From: JBGPGW01 sp041484095
Lineage (GTDB): Bacteria > Pseudomonadota > Alphaproteobacteria > CADEGL01
Length of the DNA stretch: 7,386 nucleotides
Direction of reading: 5' to 3'
Assembly (NCBI GenBank): GCA_041484095.1
Contig: JBGPGW010000180.1
Span: 1-7,386, forward strand
Shown: in pieces, positions 1-5,495 of the stretch
Layout: the number at the start of each line of letters is the position of its first letter
Numbering within the stretch: the stretch's first letter is position 1
Notes under the pieces: generated by a model
Seen by the model: only the letters and a program-made list of their open reading frames with translations
Database searches by the model: none
What the model was told of the DNA's origin: nothing
Made by a program: the position numbers and the translations under genes

Positions 1-988
1 ATAGGGATGCAGGACGTAGGACCGGATCTGGTGGCCCCAGCCGATGTCGGTCTTCAGCTCGTGTGCCGCCTGCGTCTCCTGTTCGCGGCGCTGGAGCTCG
101 GCCTCATAGAGGCGGGCCTTCAGCATGGAGAGCGCCGCCGCGCGGTTCCGGTGCTGGGATCGCTCGCTCTGGCATTGCACGACGATGTTGGTCGGCAGGT
201 GCGTGATGCGGACGGCGCTGTCGGTGACGTTGACGTGCTGGCCGCCCGCGCCCGAGGCGCGATAGGTGTCGATGCGCAGATCCTTGTCCAGGATTTCGAT
301 CTGGAAATCGTCGTCGACCACGGGGAAGACCCAGACGGACGCGAAGCTGGTATGCCGGCGCGCGGCGGCATCGAAGGGGGAGATGCGCACGAGCCGATGC
401 ACCCCCGATTCGGTCTTGAGCCAACCATAGGCGTTCGGCCCCTGCACCTTGATCGCCGCCGATTTGATGCCGGCGCCCTCGCCCGCGCTCTCCTCGATCC
501 ACTCGATCGCGTAACCGCGCTGCTCCGCCCAGCGCACATACATGCGCATGAGCATTTCCGCCCAATCCTGGGATTCGGTGCCGCCCGCGCCGGCATGAAC
601 TTCGAGGAAGCAGTCATTGCGATCGGCCTCTCCGGAGAGGAGCGCCTCGAGTTCGCGCTTGGCGGCGCGCCCCCTCAGCGCCAGGAGGGTCGATTCGGCG
701 TCGGCTGCGACCGCCGCGTCTCCTTCGGATTCCGCAAGGCTCAGAAGCTCGACCTGATCGGCAAGTTCGCGCTCGAGCCCCTCGTACTCATCGATCGCGG
801 CCTGAAGCTGCGTCCGTTCGCGCATCACCTTCTGCGCTTCGTCCGGACGCGTCCAGAGATCGGACGATTCCGCGCGCGCGTTCAGCTCCGCGAGGCGTGC
901 ACGCGACGTCTCAAGGTCAAAGTGACCTCCTTAGCAGCGCGATCGACTGCTTGATCTCTTCGACAGCGGCTTCAATTTCGGCGCGCAC
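1..988 (-). CDS. prfB: Peptide chain release factor 2 (RF2), 3' end outside window, +1 programmed frameshift
   Basis: RF2 recognises UGA and UAA stop codons in the ribosomal A site and triggers hydrolysis of peptidyl-tRNA. The reading frame starts at a GTG (988-986) behind a good GGAGG, reads 23 codons (V/M-R-A-E-I-E-A-A-V-E-E-I-K-Q...) and hits TGA at 919-917. The main frame resumes one base on as D-L-E-T-S-R-A-R-L and stays open to the window edge. The family signatures are intact: the stop-codon-reading SPF tripeptide is at 381-373 (context RISPFD) and the catalytic GGQ is at 246-238 (context GAGGQHVN), both in the shifted frame. Nothing upstream in the shifted frame can start it, because a TAA closes it at 933-931. 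The frameshift is therefore required for full-length protein. The last visible residues are ...IRSYVLHPY, so by comparison with E. coli RF2 roughly the final 40-50 residues lie outside the window. It follows mrcA by 57 bases on the same strand. Confidence 0.97.
916..931 (-). promoter_or_regulatory. prfB: prfB programmed +1 frameshift site
   Basis: Read on the minus strand, the site contains a Shine-Dalgarno-like AGGAGG (931-926), three bases (TCA), the slippery Leu codon CTT (922-920), then in-frame TGA (919-917) followed by C (916). Element order and spacing match the classic E. coli prfB site (AGGGGG, three bases, CTT TGA C). In that established mechanism, low RF2 makes the ribosome pause at UGA, and the internal Shine-Dalgarno helps it slip from CUU to UUU, restoring full-length RF2. 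High RF2 terminates instead, here giving a 23-residue peptide. The zero frame meets a second TGA at 913-911, two codons later, so readthrough of the first stop would not help. Function here is inferred from this exact architecture and from the RF2 sequence continuing in the +1 frame. Confidence 0.95.
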
Positions 989-993
989 AAACG

Positions 994-998
994 CCTCC
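994..998 (-). promoter_or_regulatory. prfB: Ribosome binding site fixing the prfB GTG start
   Basis: GGAGG on the minus strand, five bases before the GTG at 988-986. It lies in the 57-base gap after the mrcA stop. It supports this GTG as the start: the zero frame has a TGA at 1021-1019, and no ATG lies between that stop and the GTG. Confidence 0.8.
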
Positions 999-1045
999 GT
1001 TTCGGGGATGGCCGACCGTCAATCTAGGCGAAGGCCCTCGGCATC

Positions 1046-3457
1046 TCAATACAAGCCGCCCGATCCCGTGAGCGGCACGACGACGCCTGACGCGCCCTCC
1101 TCGCCGCCGTCGAGGACCGGACCCGCCTCGGTCGGCACCGTGCCGGGGCGGAACGCCTCGAGGATGACGTTCTTGTCGCCGGGCTTGGCCGGCAGGCCGG
1201 TCGCGAGATTGATGTGGACAAGCCGCACGCCCGGCGGAATGCGGAAGGGAACATCGGGCTTGCCGGCGAGCGCCGCCGCCATGAAGTCCTTGAAGATGGG
1301 AACGGCCACGGAGGCGCCGGTCTCGTGACCGCCGAGCGTGCTCGGCTGATCGAAACCGACGAACACGCCGAACACCAGATCCGGCGAGAACCCGACGAAC
1401 CACGTATCGGCGCTGTCGTTGGTGGTCCCGGTCTTGCCCGCCAGCGTCCGGTTGAGTTCGCGAATACGCTGGCCGGTGCCGCGCTCGATCACGCCCTCGA
1501 GCATGGAGACGATCTGATAGACGCTGATCGGGTCGGCGATCTGTTCGCGCGTGTCGGGAAGCTGCGGCGTCGGATCGTTGTGCCATTCCGGCGGACGGCA
1601 CTCGCCGCATTCACGCGTATCCTGCCGAAAGATCGTGCGGCCGTTGCGGTCCTGCACGCGGTCGATCATGGACGGCGTGATCCGCTTGCCGCCGTTGACC
1701 AACATCGCATAGCCGGCCGTGAGCCGAAGCAGCGTCGTCTCGCCCGCGCCGAGCGCCATCGAGAGCACTTCGGGCATCTCGTCGACGATGCCGAACGTCT
1801 TGGCGTAGGCCGCGACCTTGCTCATCCCGATGTTTTCGGCGAGCCGCACGGTCATCAGGTTGCGCGACTGCTCGATGCCGACCCGCATCGGCGCGGGGCC
1901 GATGAATTTGCCCGTATAGTTCTCGGGCTTCCACTTGCCGAGGCCTGGCCCCTGATCGATGACGATGGGCGCATCCAGGATCCGCGTCGCCGGCGTATAG
2001 CCGCTGTCGAGGCCCGCGAGATAGACGAACGGCTTGAACGACGAGCCCGGCTGGCGTTTCGCCTGGGTCGCGCGATTGAACACGCTCATCTCCTGGCTGT
2101 AGCCGCCGGACATCGCGAGCACACGGCCCGTATGCGGGTCGAGCGCGACCGCCGCACCCTGGACGGCCGGAATCTGGCGGAGCGCATAGACCGGAGACGT
2201 GCCCTCGTCACTCTTCATGCGCTCGACGGCGACGACGTCGCCCAGGTTCAGAACATCGGACGGAGTCTTGATCGACGGTCCGACCTCTTGCTCGGGACGA
2301 TGCGGCCGCGCCCAGAGCAGTTCCTGAAGCGGGATATGGCCGCGACTGCCATCCGCGAGACCGATCGTGGCCTTGTCCGCCTCGACCGCGAGCACGGCGG
2401 CCAGTCGCCAGGGTGCGAGCCCCGCGGGCGGCGGCACCGCGGCCAGGCGCGCCGGCCACCCCTCCGCCACGCCGATTCTGGCGATGGGACCCCGCCACCC
2501 GTGACGGCGATCGTAGCTTCTGAGGCCTGCGCGAAGTGCCGTGTCCGCGATCGCCTGAAGACGCGGATCGAGCGAGGTCCGCACCGACAGCCCGCCCCGA
2601 TAGAGCTCTTCCTCGCCGAAGCGCCCGATCAATTCGCGCCGAACTTCCTCCGCGAAATAATCGGCCCGCGCGACCTCGGTTTCATCGCGCGTGCGAACGA
2701 CCAGCGGTTCCGCTTCGGCCGCGCTCGCCTGAGCGGCGGTGATGAAGCGCTCCTCGCGCATCCGGTCGATCACCCAGTTGCGGCGCGCGACAGCAGCCGC
2801 GGCATGGCGCACGGGATGGTAGTTGTTCGGCGCCTTGGGCAAGGCCGCGAGATAGGCCGCCTCGCCGATCGTCAGCTCGGGAAGCGATCTGTTGAAGTAG
2901 TTGAGCGCGGCCGCCGTCACCCCGTAGGAGCCGTAACCGAGATAGATCTCGTTCAAGTAGAGCTCGAGGATGCGGTCCTTGCTGTAAGTCCGATCGATCC
3001 GGAAGGCCAGAATCGCCTCCTTGACCTTGCGCGCGATCGAAACCTCGTTGGTCAGCAGGAAATTCTTCGCGACCTGCTGGGTGATGGTGGAGGCGCCGAC
3101 CGGTCGCTTGTCCGACGCATAGTTCTCGACATTTTGAATGGCCGCGCGGAACACGCTGAGGATGTTGACCCCGGGATGCGAGTAGAACTCCGCGTCCTCC
3201 GACGCGAGAAATGCGGCGATCACGTGCTTCGGGATCGCGTCGATCGGCACGAACACGCGCTTCTCCGTCGCGAATTCGGCCAAGAGACGGCCATCACCCG
3301 CATGGACGCGGGTCATCGTCGCGGGCTCGTAGGTCGCGAGCTGCCGGTAGTCGGGAAGGTCGCGCCCGAAATGCCACAGCGCATACAGCGCGCCGGCGCC
3401 GCCGATAATGCACAGCGTGAGCATGACGGCGAGAAATCGTCCAAAATATTTCAGCAT
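1046..3457 (-). CDS. mrcA: Class A penicillin-binding protein 1A (bifunctional transglycosylase/transpeptidase)
   Basis: This enzyme polymerises lipid II into glycan strands and cross-links the stem peptides; it is anchored in the inner membrane and works in the periplasm. With the ATG at 3457 it has 803 residues, usual for alphaproteobacterial PBP1A. Residues about 6-28 form one membrane segment. The GT51 glycosyltransferase domain follows, with the EDxxFxxHxG motif (catalytic Glu 87), GASTITQQ (121-128), RKVKEA (from 143) and the ELYLNEIYLG motif. A middle region around 310-420 corresponds to the OB-like domain of this subfamily. The transpeptidase domain has SSFK (nucleophile Ser 472, Lys 475), SRN (531-533) and KTGTT (675-679). 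All catalytic motifs are intact. The frame is open further upstream to a TTG at 3547, but that would add 30 non-membrane residues before MLKYFGRFLAVM, so I prefer the ATG even though its Shine-Dalgarno is weak. It lies 149 bases after amiC and 57 before prfB, all on one strand. Confidence 0.96.
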   Translation of the reverse strand: MLKYFGRFLAVMLTLCIIGGAGALYALWHFGRDLPDYRQLATYEPATMTRVHAGDGRLLAEFATEKRVFVPIDAIPKHVIAAFLASEDAEFYSHPGVNILSVFRAAIQNVENYASDKRPVGASTITQQVAKNFLLTNEVSIARKVKEAILAFRIDRTYSKDRILELYLNEIYLGYGSYGVTAAALNYFNRSLPELTIGEAAYLAALPKAPNNYHPVRHAAAAVARRNWVIDRMREERFITAAQASAAEAEPLVVRTRDETEVARADYFAEEVRRELIGRFGEEELYRGGLSVRTSLDPRLQAIADTALRAGLRSYDRRHGWRGPIARIGVAEGWPARLAAVPPPAGLAPWRLAAVLAVEADKATIGLADGSRGHIPLQELLWARPHRPEQEVGPSIKTPSDVLNLGDVVAVERMKSDEGTSPVYALRQIPAVQGAAVALDPHTGRVLAMSGGYSQEMSVFNRATQAKRQPGSSFKPFVYLAGLDSGYTPATRILDAPIVIDQGPGLGKWKPENYTGKFIGPAPMRVGIEQSRNLMTVRLAENIGMSKVAAYAKTFGIVDEMPEVLSMALGAGETTLLRLTAGYAMLVNGGKRITPSMIDRVQDRNGRTIFRQDTRECGECRPPEWHNDPTPQLPDTREQIADPISVYQIVSMLEGVIERGTGQRIRELNRTLAGKTGTTNDSADTWFVGFSPDLVFGVFVGFDQPSTLGGHETGASVAVPIFKDFMAAALAGKPDVPFRIPPGVRLVHINLATGLPAKPGDKNVILEAFRPGTVPTEAGPVLDGGEEGASGVVVPLTGSGGLY

Positions 3458-3558
3458 TGCCGTGATATCTGCTCGACTGGGACAGGTAACGGCCGGCGCG
3501 TTGCCGCCCAACCACCTGGCGCGGGAGACTCGCGCGCCGCAAACCAATCTTTCAAGTG

Positions 3559-3571
3559 ATTATGACATAAT
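3559..3571. repeat. AT-rich 13-base palindrome upstream of mrcA (possible operator or promoter element)
   Basis: The plus strand reads ATTATGACATAAT, six-base arms that are perfect inverted repeats around one base. It sits in the 149-base gap between amiC and mrcA, 101 bases before the mrcA ATG, and is the only clearly AT-rich patch in that gap. On the minus strand the right arm reads CATAAT, similar to a -10 element, but no good -35 is found 16-18 bases upstream of it. It could be a regulator site, part of an mrcA promoter, or chance. Confidence 0.35.
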
Positions 3572-3606
3572 TTTAGCCGCTGCGCGGTCCCCGGGAGGCC
3601 ATGGGA

Positions 3607-4941
3607 TCATTGCGAACGCAGGGCGGCCTGGTTCGCGAAGAAGCCATCGATGGCACGGCGAATCGCCCCGGCGGTCTTGGCGCGCTGGGCTTCCGAAAGC
3701 AGACGCCGCTCGTCCCCTCGATTGGAAAGGTACCCCATCTCCACCAAGACGGACGGCACATCCGGCGCCTTGAGAACCGCGAATCCCGCGAACCGGTGCG
3801 TCCGGTCGACGACGGGAGAGACCACCCGCAACTGGTTGGTGAGCAATCCCGCAAGACGGGCGGCCTGGTTCATGCTTTCGCGCTGAGCCAGATCGATCAG
3901 GATGTTCGACACCTCCACGCTCTTGTCCGAGAGATTGATGCCGCCGATGACATCGGCCTTGTTTTCCTTCGCCGCCAGGGCCTCGGCCTCCGTATCCGAG
4001 GCCCGCTCCGACAGGGTGTAGACCGATGCGCCGCGGATCGCCGAAGTCCCGATTGAATCCGCGTGCAGGGAGATGAACAGGTCGGCGCCGGCGGCTCGGG
4101 CAAACTCCACGCGATCGCGCAAGCGGATGAATACGTCGTCCTGCCTCGTCATGACGACGCGGTAACGGCCATCGCGCTCGAGAATCCGTTTCAGTTCCTG
4201 GGCCATCGCGAGGGTGATGTCTTTTTCTTGGGCGCCGCTCACGCTGATCGCGCCGGGGTCTTCGCCGCCATGGCCTGCGTCGATGGCGATGAGGCGCCGG
4301 CCGTCAGACTTGCGCTTATGTTCCGGCTGCGCCGGCGCGCTGGGCCGTGCGGCCTGCTGAGGAGCTGCCGCCTGCTGAGGGGGTGCGGTCGGCTGAGGGG
4401 GTGCCGCCTGCTGAGGGGGTGCGGTCGGCTGAGGGGGTGCCGCCTGCTGGGGTCGCGCGGCCCCCTGCGGTTGGACGGCCTGCAGCGGTTGCTGCCGGTG
4501 CAGTTGGAGCTCATTCAGAAAGGATTCGACCGTCGTCGGCTCGAGATCGACCACCAGACGGTGCCGCCGATCGTCCCCGACGGGCGTCATGACCGCCTGC
4601 ATGATGCGCGCCGGCGCCTTGAGATCGATCACGATGCGCGCCACACCGGGCTGGAACAGGCCGTAGCGAAAGCCAGCGATGACCCCCGCGCCGCGCGCAC
4701 CCGAATCGGGCGGAATCTGCCAGATCACCTCCGGAAGGTCGATGACGATCCGATAGGGATCGGCCAGCATGAAGGCATTGAAGGCGACGGGCTCATTCAA
4801 CTCCACGACCAAGCGCGTCCGGTCGGGATGAATGCCGTAGCGCGTCGCGAGGACAGTCGGCTCCGCCGCAGCCGGCAGTGCCATGAGAATTGACACCAGC
4901 CAAAAGACGAGCGAAAAAGGTAATCGTCTAGGGCGGCACAT
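3607..4941 (-). CDS. amiC: N-acetylmuramoyl-L-alanine amidase, AMIN plus Amidase_3 domains (AmiC type)
   Basis: This periplasmic zinc amidase cuts the bond between N-acetylmuramic acid and L-alanine, removing stem peptides so that daughter cells can separate. The 444-residue protein starts with a signal peptide: basic RPRR, a hydrophobic core (about 8-20), and likely cleavage after ALPAAA near residue 26. An AMIN domain (about 30-135), which targets related amidases to septal peptidoglycan, follows. Next is a Pro/Gln/Ala-rich linker (about 150-207), then the Amidase_3 catalytic domain (about 216-435). Zinc ligands are His 224 (IDAGHGG), Glu 239 (AQEKD) and His 293 (SLHADS); the catalytic Glu is 401 (LVEMGYLSN). 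All are present, so an active enzyme is expected. The family may need an activator such as EnvC/NlpD-like LytM proteins; none is encoded in the window. The ATG at 4941 lacks a clear Shine-Dalgarno, but starting at Met 20 would lose the signal peptide. It is divergent from rne and upstream of mrcA on the same strand. Confidence 0.95.
   Translation of the reverse strand: MCRPRRLPFSLVFWLVSILMALPAAAEPTVLATRYGIHPDRTRLVVELNEPVAFNAFMLADPYRIVIDLPEVIWQIPPDSGARGAGVIAGFRYGLFQPGVARIVIDLKAPARIMQAVMTPVGDDRRHRLVVDLEPTTVESFLNELQLHRQQPLQAVQPQGAARPQQAAPPQPTAPPQQAAPPQPTAPPQQAAAPQQAARPSAPAQPEHKRKSDGRRLIAIDAGHGGEDPGAISVSGAQEKDITLAMAQELKRILERDGRYRVVMTRQDDVFIRLRDRVEFARAAGADLFISLHADSIGTSAIRGASVYTLSERASDTEAEALAAKENKADVIGGINLSDKSVEVSNILIDLAQRESMNQAARLAGLLTNQLRVVSPVVDRTHRFAGFAVLKAPDVPSVLVEMGYLSNRGDERRLLSEAQRAKTAGAIRRAIDGFFANQAALRSQ
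4366..4449 (-). repeat. 36-base tandem repeat encoding the Pro/Gln linker of AmiC
   Basis: Two identical 36-base copies (4366-4401 and 4402-4437) are followed by 12 matching bases of a third (4438-4449). Each encodes the 12-residue unit PPQPTAPPQQAA (residues 169-180 and 181-192), flanked by shorter PQQAA pieces. The unit length is a multiple of three, so gain or loss of copies would change linker length without breaking the frame. The linker joins the AMIN and catalytic domains. Confidence 0.9.
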
Positions 4942-4970
4942 CTAGTAGGCCCAATATTGTCTTACCCCTA

Positions 4971-4998
4971 GATATACCTATGTTTTTCTCGATATCAA
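4971..4998 (-). promoter_or_regulatory. Candidate sigma-70-type promoter for amiC
   Basis: Minus strand: -35-like TTGATA (4998-4993), a 16-base spacer, and -10-like TATATC (4976-4971). Transcription would start near 4964, giving a leader of about 22 bases before the ATG at 4941. The match is fair, the AT-rich stretch stands out in a high-GC background, and the position suits a gene at the head of a minus-strand run. It is a by-eye prediction; alphaproteobacterial promoters often depart from the E. coli consensus. Confidence 0.4.
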
Positions 4999-5049
4999 GC
5001 CAAACCGTCCATAGCCCCCCACAACGGCCAAGGCATGGTCAGGCAACCC

Positions 5050-5075
5050 GGAATCATCGCAATTTGGAATCATCG
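5050..5075. repeat. Direct repeat GGAATCATCG x2 containing GANTC sites, upstream of rne
   Basis: The 10-base word occurs at 5050-5059 and 5066-5075, 16 bases start to start. Each copy contains GAATC, a match to the GANTC target of the alphaproteobacterial CcrM methyltransferase (5051-5055 and 5067-5071). The second copy ends one base before the candidate rne -35 at 5077. It may be a regulator or methylation-sensitive site, or chance. Confidence 0.45.
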
Positions 5076-5076
5076 A

Positions 5077-5105
5077 TTGAGAAGCCGTCGGTCAGACCTT
5101 ATGTT
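5077..5105 (+). promoter_or_regulatory. Candidate sigma-70-type promoter for rne
   Basis: -35-like TTGAGA (5077-5082), a 17-base spacer, and -10-like TATGTT (5100-5105). Transcription would start near 5112 and leave a leader of about 300 bases before the rne ATG at 5419. A long leader is expected for rne by analogy with the 361-base autoregulatory leader of E. coli rne. No better promoter was found closer to the gene by eye, but the call is a visual consensus match only. Confidence 0.4.
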
Positions 5106-5228
5106 GTTGATAGTTATCGATTGCGACCGGTCATGGCCGATCCTCGGCCAAGGCTAACCCGCCGGTCGGCGCGCGGCACGGAGTGCATCCTTGGATCCCC
5201 GTTCGGGGCCGCGCGGAAGGTTAAGCGA

Positions 5229-5495
5229 ATGTCGAATGAACTCGTGAAACCGGCCTTGGAGATCGCCGAACAAACGGCGAATGGCTCCGCTGGAGCTTTG
5301 CGCTTCGCTGCACATGGGTGCGCGAAGGCCGAAGCCCGTCATGCGGCCGATTTCATGCGCCCGCCGTTCACCGCCGAAGATGGCGGCGCGGGCGTTGACG
5401 CCATGGAGATAGAACTAAATGTCCAAACGCATTCTCATCGACGCTGCCCACCGCGAGGAGACTCGGGTGGTCGTGCTGAGCGGCAATCGTGTTGA
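5229..5495 (+). CDS. Possible 88-residue upstream ORF overlapping the rne start
   Basis: ATG at 5229 lies eight bases after a Shine-Dalgarno-like GGAAGG (5215-5220), arguably better placed than the site before rne. The frame stays open to a TGA at 5493-5495, overlapping the first 77 bases of rne in another frame. The product starts MSNELVKPALEIAEQTANG; I recognise no family, membrane segment or motif. Third codon positions before the overlap are about two-thirds G or C by hand count, lower than in rne, which argues against a normal conserved gene. If translated it could couple to or interfere with rne initiation. It may well be chance in a high-GC leader. Confidence 0.2.
   Translation: MSNELVKPALEIAEQTANGSAGALRFAAHGCAKAEARHAADFMRPPFTAEDGGAGVDAMEIELNVQTHSHRRCPPRGDSGGRAERQSC
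5358..5394 (+). other. GC-rich stem-loop just upstream of the rne ribosome binding site
   Basis: Outer stem CGCCCGC (5358-5364) pairs with GCGGGCG (5388-5394). Inner stem CCGCC (5371-5375) pairs with GGCGG (5382-5386) around the six-base loop GAAGAT. Six unpaired bases lie on the 5' side and one on the 3' side. It ends ten bases before the GGAG of rne and has no following T-run, so it is not an intrinsic terminator. It could affect ribosome access or RNase E binding to its own leader. Confidence 0.5.
5405..5408 (+). promoter_or_regulatory. rne: Ribosome binding site of rne
   Basis: GGAG ten bases before the ATG at 5419-5421, a slightly long spacing. The start itself is secure because the product begins MSKRILIDAAHREETRVVVL, matching the usual RNase E N-terminus. 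Confidence 0.55.

Larger units (their letters stand above)
5112..5418 (+). promoter_or_regulatory. Long structured 5' leader of rne (likely autoregulatory)
   Basis: About 300 bases without a recognised gene, preceding rne. By-eye stems include: a two-tier 5'-proximal structure with outer stem 5124-5130/5162-5168 (7 bp) and inner stem 5134-5140/5144-5150 (7 bp, loop TCC); GCAC/GTGC at 5176-5179/5183-5186; CCCC/GGGG at 5197-5200/5205-5208; GCTCC/GGAGC at 5284-5288/5292-5296; and a strong GC hairpin at 5358-5394 close to the rne ribosome binding site. In E. coli, RNase E controls its own mRNA through hairpins in the rne leader. The same role here is inference from position and structure; sequence homology to the E. 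coli leader is neither seen nor expected. A possible small overlapping ORF starts at 5229. The start of the leader depends on the promoter call. Confidence 0.5.

Noticed and set aside
7..954. A 315-codon open frame on the plus strand
   Set aside because: It is the antisense shadow of prfB, with no recognisable domain and no independent support.
3458..3547. A longer mrcA start at the TTG 3547
   Set aside because: It would add 30 residues ahead of the usual PBP1A cytoplasmic tip and membrane segment; the ATG at 3457 gives the family-typical N-terminus.
1214..3559. A 781-codon open frame on the plus strand
   Set aside because: It is antisense to mrcA, whose catalytic motifs are all intact. The translation is Arg/Asp/His-rich with no recognisable domain. 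Long antisense frames are common in high-GC genes.
4366..4449. Short tandem repeats as a CRISPR array
   Set aside because: The copies abut with no spacers and stay in the amiC reading frame, so they are coding repeats.
4063..4893. A 276-codon open frame on the plus strand
   Set aside because: It is antisense to amiC; its repetitive CGLLRGC-like middle is just the reverse complement of the Pro/Gln repeats.
4864..4941. Twin-arginine (Tat) signal on AmiC
   Set aside because: RRLPF resembles part of a Tat motif, and E. coli AmiA and AmiC are Tat substrates. But the S/T-R-R-x-F-L-K pattern is not matched and the hydrophobic core is strong, so a Sec signal is more likely.
5358..5394. An intrinsic terminator or attenuator before rne
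   Set aside because: The stem is strong but is followed by GC-rich sequence with no T-run.
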